Positions 62,801 through 64,000 of a DNA stretch of 64,000 nt are shown here, piece after piece; the first letter of the stretch is position 1; each line of letters opens with the position of its first letter. A program made the position numbers and the translations under genes. The notes under the pieces were generated by a model. That model worked only from the letters and a program-made list of their open reading frames with translations. It was not told the DNA's origin and did no database searches. Source of the stretch: Stratiolaelaps scimitus (lineage: Eukaryota; Arthropoda; Arachnida; Mesostigmata; Laelapidae); contig JABWDB010000013.1 in assembly GCA_019614645.1 (NCBI GenBank), positions 3,834,501-3,898,500 on the forward strand, given 5' to 3'.

Positions 62801-64000
62801 TTGTTTCTGGCGGTTAGACCTAAAATTTCGTTCAGCAATTTCCGTAGTATCGTCAGCCACTACTCGTAGGTGCGTTACGGCGCCGTCCGCCGTCGCTGGC
62901 CCATCGACTTCGTCCTGAGCTGCAATATCTAAAACCAAAATCGAACGCTCATCCTTTTCGCGTAGGGGGCCCGGTGAATAAGTACAATAGTTTACCGAGT
63001 GTTGAGAGCTCAGTATTTCAATTCGCTTCCGATGGTCCCGAACGCTTAAACGGACGAAGACGTACATAATAGTAGATTCAGCTCGATATTGTTGAAGTTT
63101 TAATGAACGTCAAATAACCAGGACCTCATCATTACATTAAGTGTTATAAGGTGTTCGACAAATTATTTACGGTATGTATACAACAACTCCCTTTGTCTAT
63201 GAAGCCACTATGAGCTGAACGCGTGACCGGGCAACCACAAACTATCAACCGTAAAATTAGTCTCCATCACATTAAAAGTCACTAGCCCCAAAATACCTGT
63301 TGACCATTTTGCGATTGAAAGAGTGTCCAAACTGATCCAGTATATAATAATTTCTCCTGGCTACAGTACTATTAAAAATCGTTATGAGTTGTTTTACTCA
63401 GAGAAGGGACATGACAGTTCGCCTGAGATATTCCATATATATAATATTATCCTATCACAACTCGGTATTCTCCAATTCCGTGGATCCTGACTGTTTCAGC
63501 AAAAGCCTTTGCATCGTCTGGATGCTACCCTCGATGGCGATGAAAGACTACCCGCTTGGACCTCAGCAGAACTATTGGTGAGGGATGGCAATACTGGATG
63601 ATAAGCCGGTCGCCGATCTCTTTGGCAGAGGCTGCGACTTCGGTGACCTCGACGGGCCACTTCGTTCGTGCCTATCCCGCCACTGTCTCGTCCCGTCAGC
63701 GTCGCCTTTTCGCTGCGCATCTTCTCCTCGGCTTCGTCTGCTGGTGGTAATAAAGTCGCTTGTTCTCTCCGTCTCACGCGGGATCTCGCCATGCTGTGGT
63801 TTCGGTTAGCGGGAAGCAAAGGAACAGGAGTTGGGCAATGAAGCGGTAACATTATCTTGTTCTTCCACGCTTGACTCGGCTCTGGCTGCTCTCTCTCTCT
63901 CCCCACAAAGTCCGAGACCCCCCCTACCAACCCGCACCCTGAACCGACCCGCAACTCCCCGTTGGCTTTCTTTGGTTTCTTGCTGCGTCGCCGCCATCGT

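Larger units (their letters stand above)
51119..64000. other. No further exon recognised downstream of the Ig exon
   Basis: Intronic at least at its left end. I searched by eye for Ig and fibronectin III signatures (C-x-W pairs, DxGxYxC, W...Y.V) in both strands and found none. A GC-rich block at 55.0-58.6 kb has a 235-codon minus frame (57562-58269) overlapped by a 165-codon plus frame (57477-57974). Both are low in complexity, which argues against either. From 58.7 kb onward the DNA is mostly AT-rich. Confidence 0.5.

Noticed and set aside
62002..62918. Two consecutive plus-strand frames of about 150 codons
   Set aside because: No domain, no convincing splice sites, and frame competition from the minus strand.
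62820..62919. Possible 100-base minus-strand exon (acceptor TTTTAGATATTGCAG, donor GTCTAA)
   Set aside because: The acceptor is plausible but the donor is weak, the translation matches nothing I know, and it stands alone.

Overview
This window reads as nuclear DNA of an animal, most likely an arthropod. It contains a spliced immunoglobulin-domain exon with a good branch point, acceptor and donor; a decayed animal-type non-LTR retrotransposon; very long stretches without coding signal; and dozens of di- and trinucleotide microsatellites. There is no bacterial gene density, no operon and no Shine-Dalgarno-led ORF series. A chelicerate such as a mite or tick is a guess from general character, not something the sequence proves.

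Only two stretches carry convincing protein homology. First, on the plus strand at about 50.6-51.1 kb lies a 507-base, phase 1-1 exon encoding one Ig domain of a cell-adhesion or guidance-type receptor. It has an unusually long Ser/Thr/Ala/Pro-rich insert between the first Ig cysteine and the core tryptophan. Its partner exons are not recognisable in the window, so the flanking DNA is probably large introns. Second, on the minus strand at about 28.2-25.9 kb lies a dead LINE of the CR1/Jockey/L2 type. Its endonuclease motifs, linker, reverse transcriptase motifs and C-terminal segment are still in order, but stops and frameshifts break it and the active-site segment of the reverse transcriptase is missing.

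The rest is non-coding as far as I can read it. Three copies of a short dispersed repeat, each carrying a GGCTG/CAGCC hairpin followed by a conserved ATTTAACGTCCACGG-like block, sit near 11.0, 22.0 and 33.1 kb (two plus, one minus). GC-rich, ORF-dense blocks at 18.8-20.7, 22.4-25.5, 36.3-38.7, 47.9-50.2 and 55.0-58.6 kb alternate with AT-rich blocks. The 36.3-38.7 kb block, with a (CGG)n run and long GA tracts, is the best candidate for a promoter or 5' UTR. The many apparent ORFs of 60-235 codons in the GC-rich blocks overlap on both strands, are low in complexity and show no recognisable domain, so I treat them as chance ORFs.

I found no CRISPR array, no convincing tRNA or rRNA gene, and no complete protein-coding gene.
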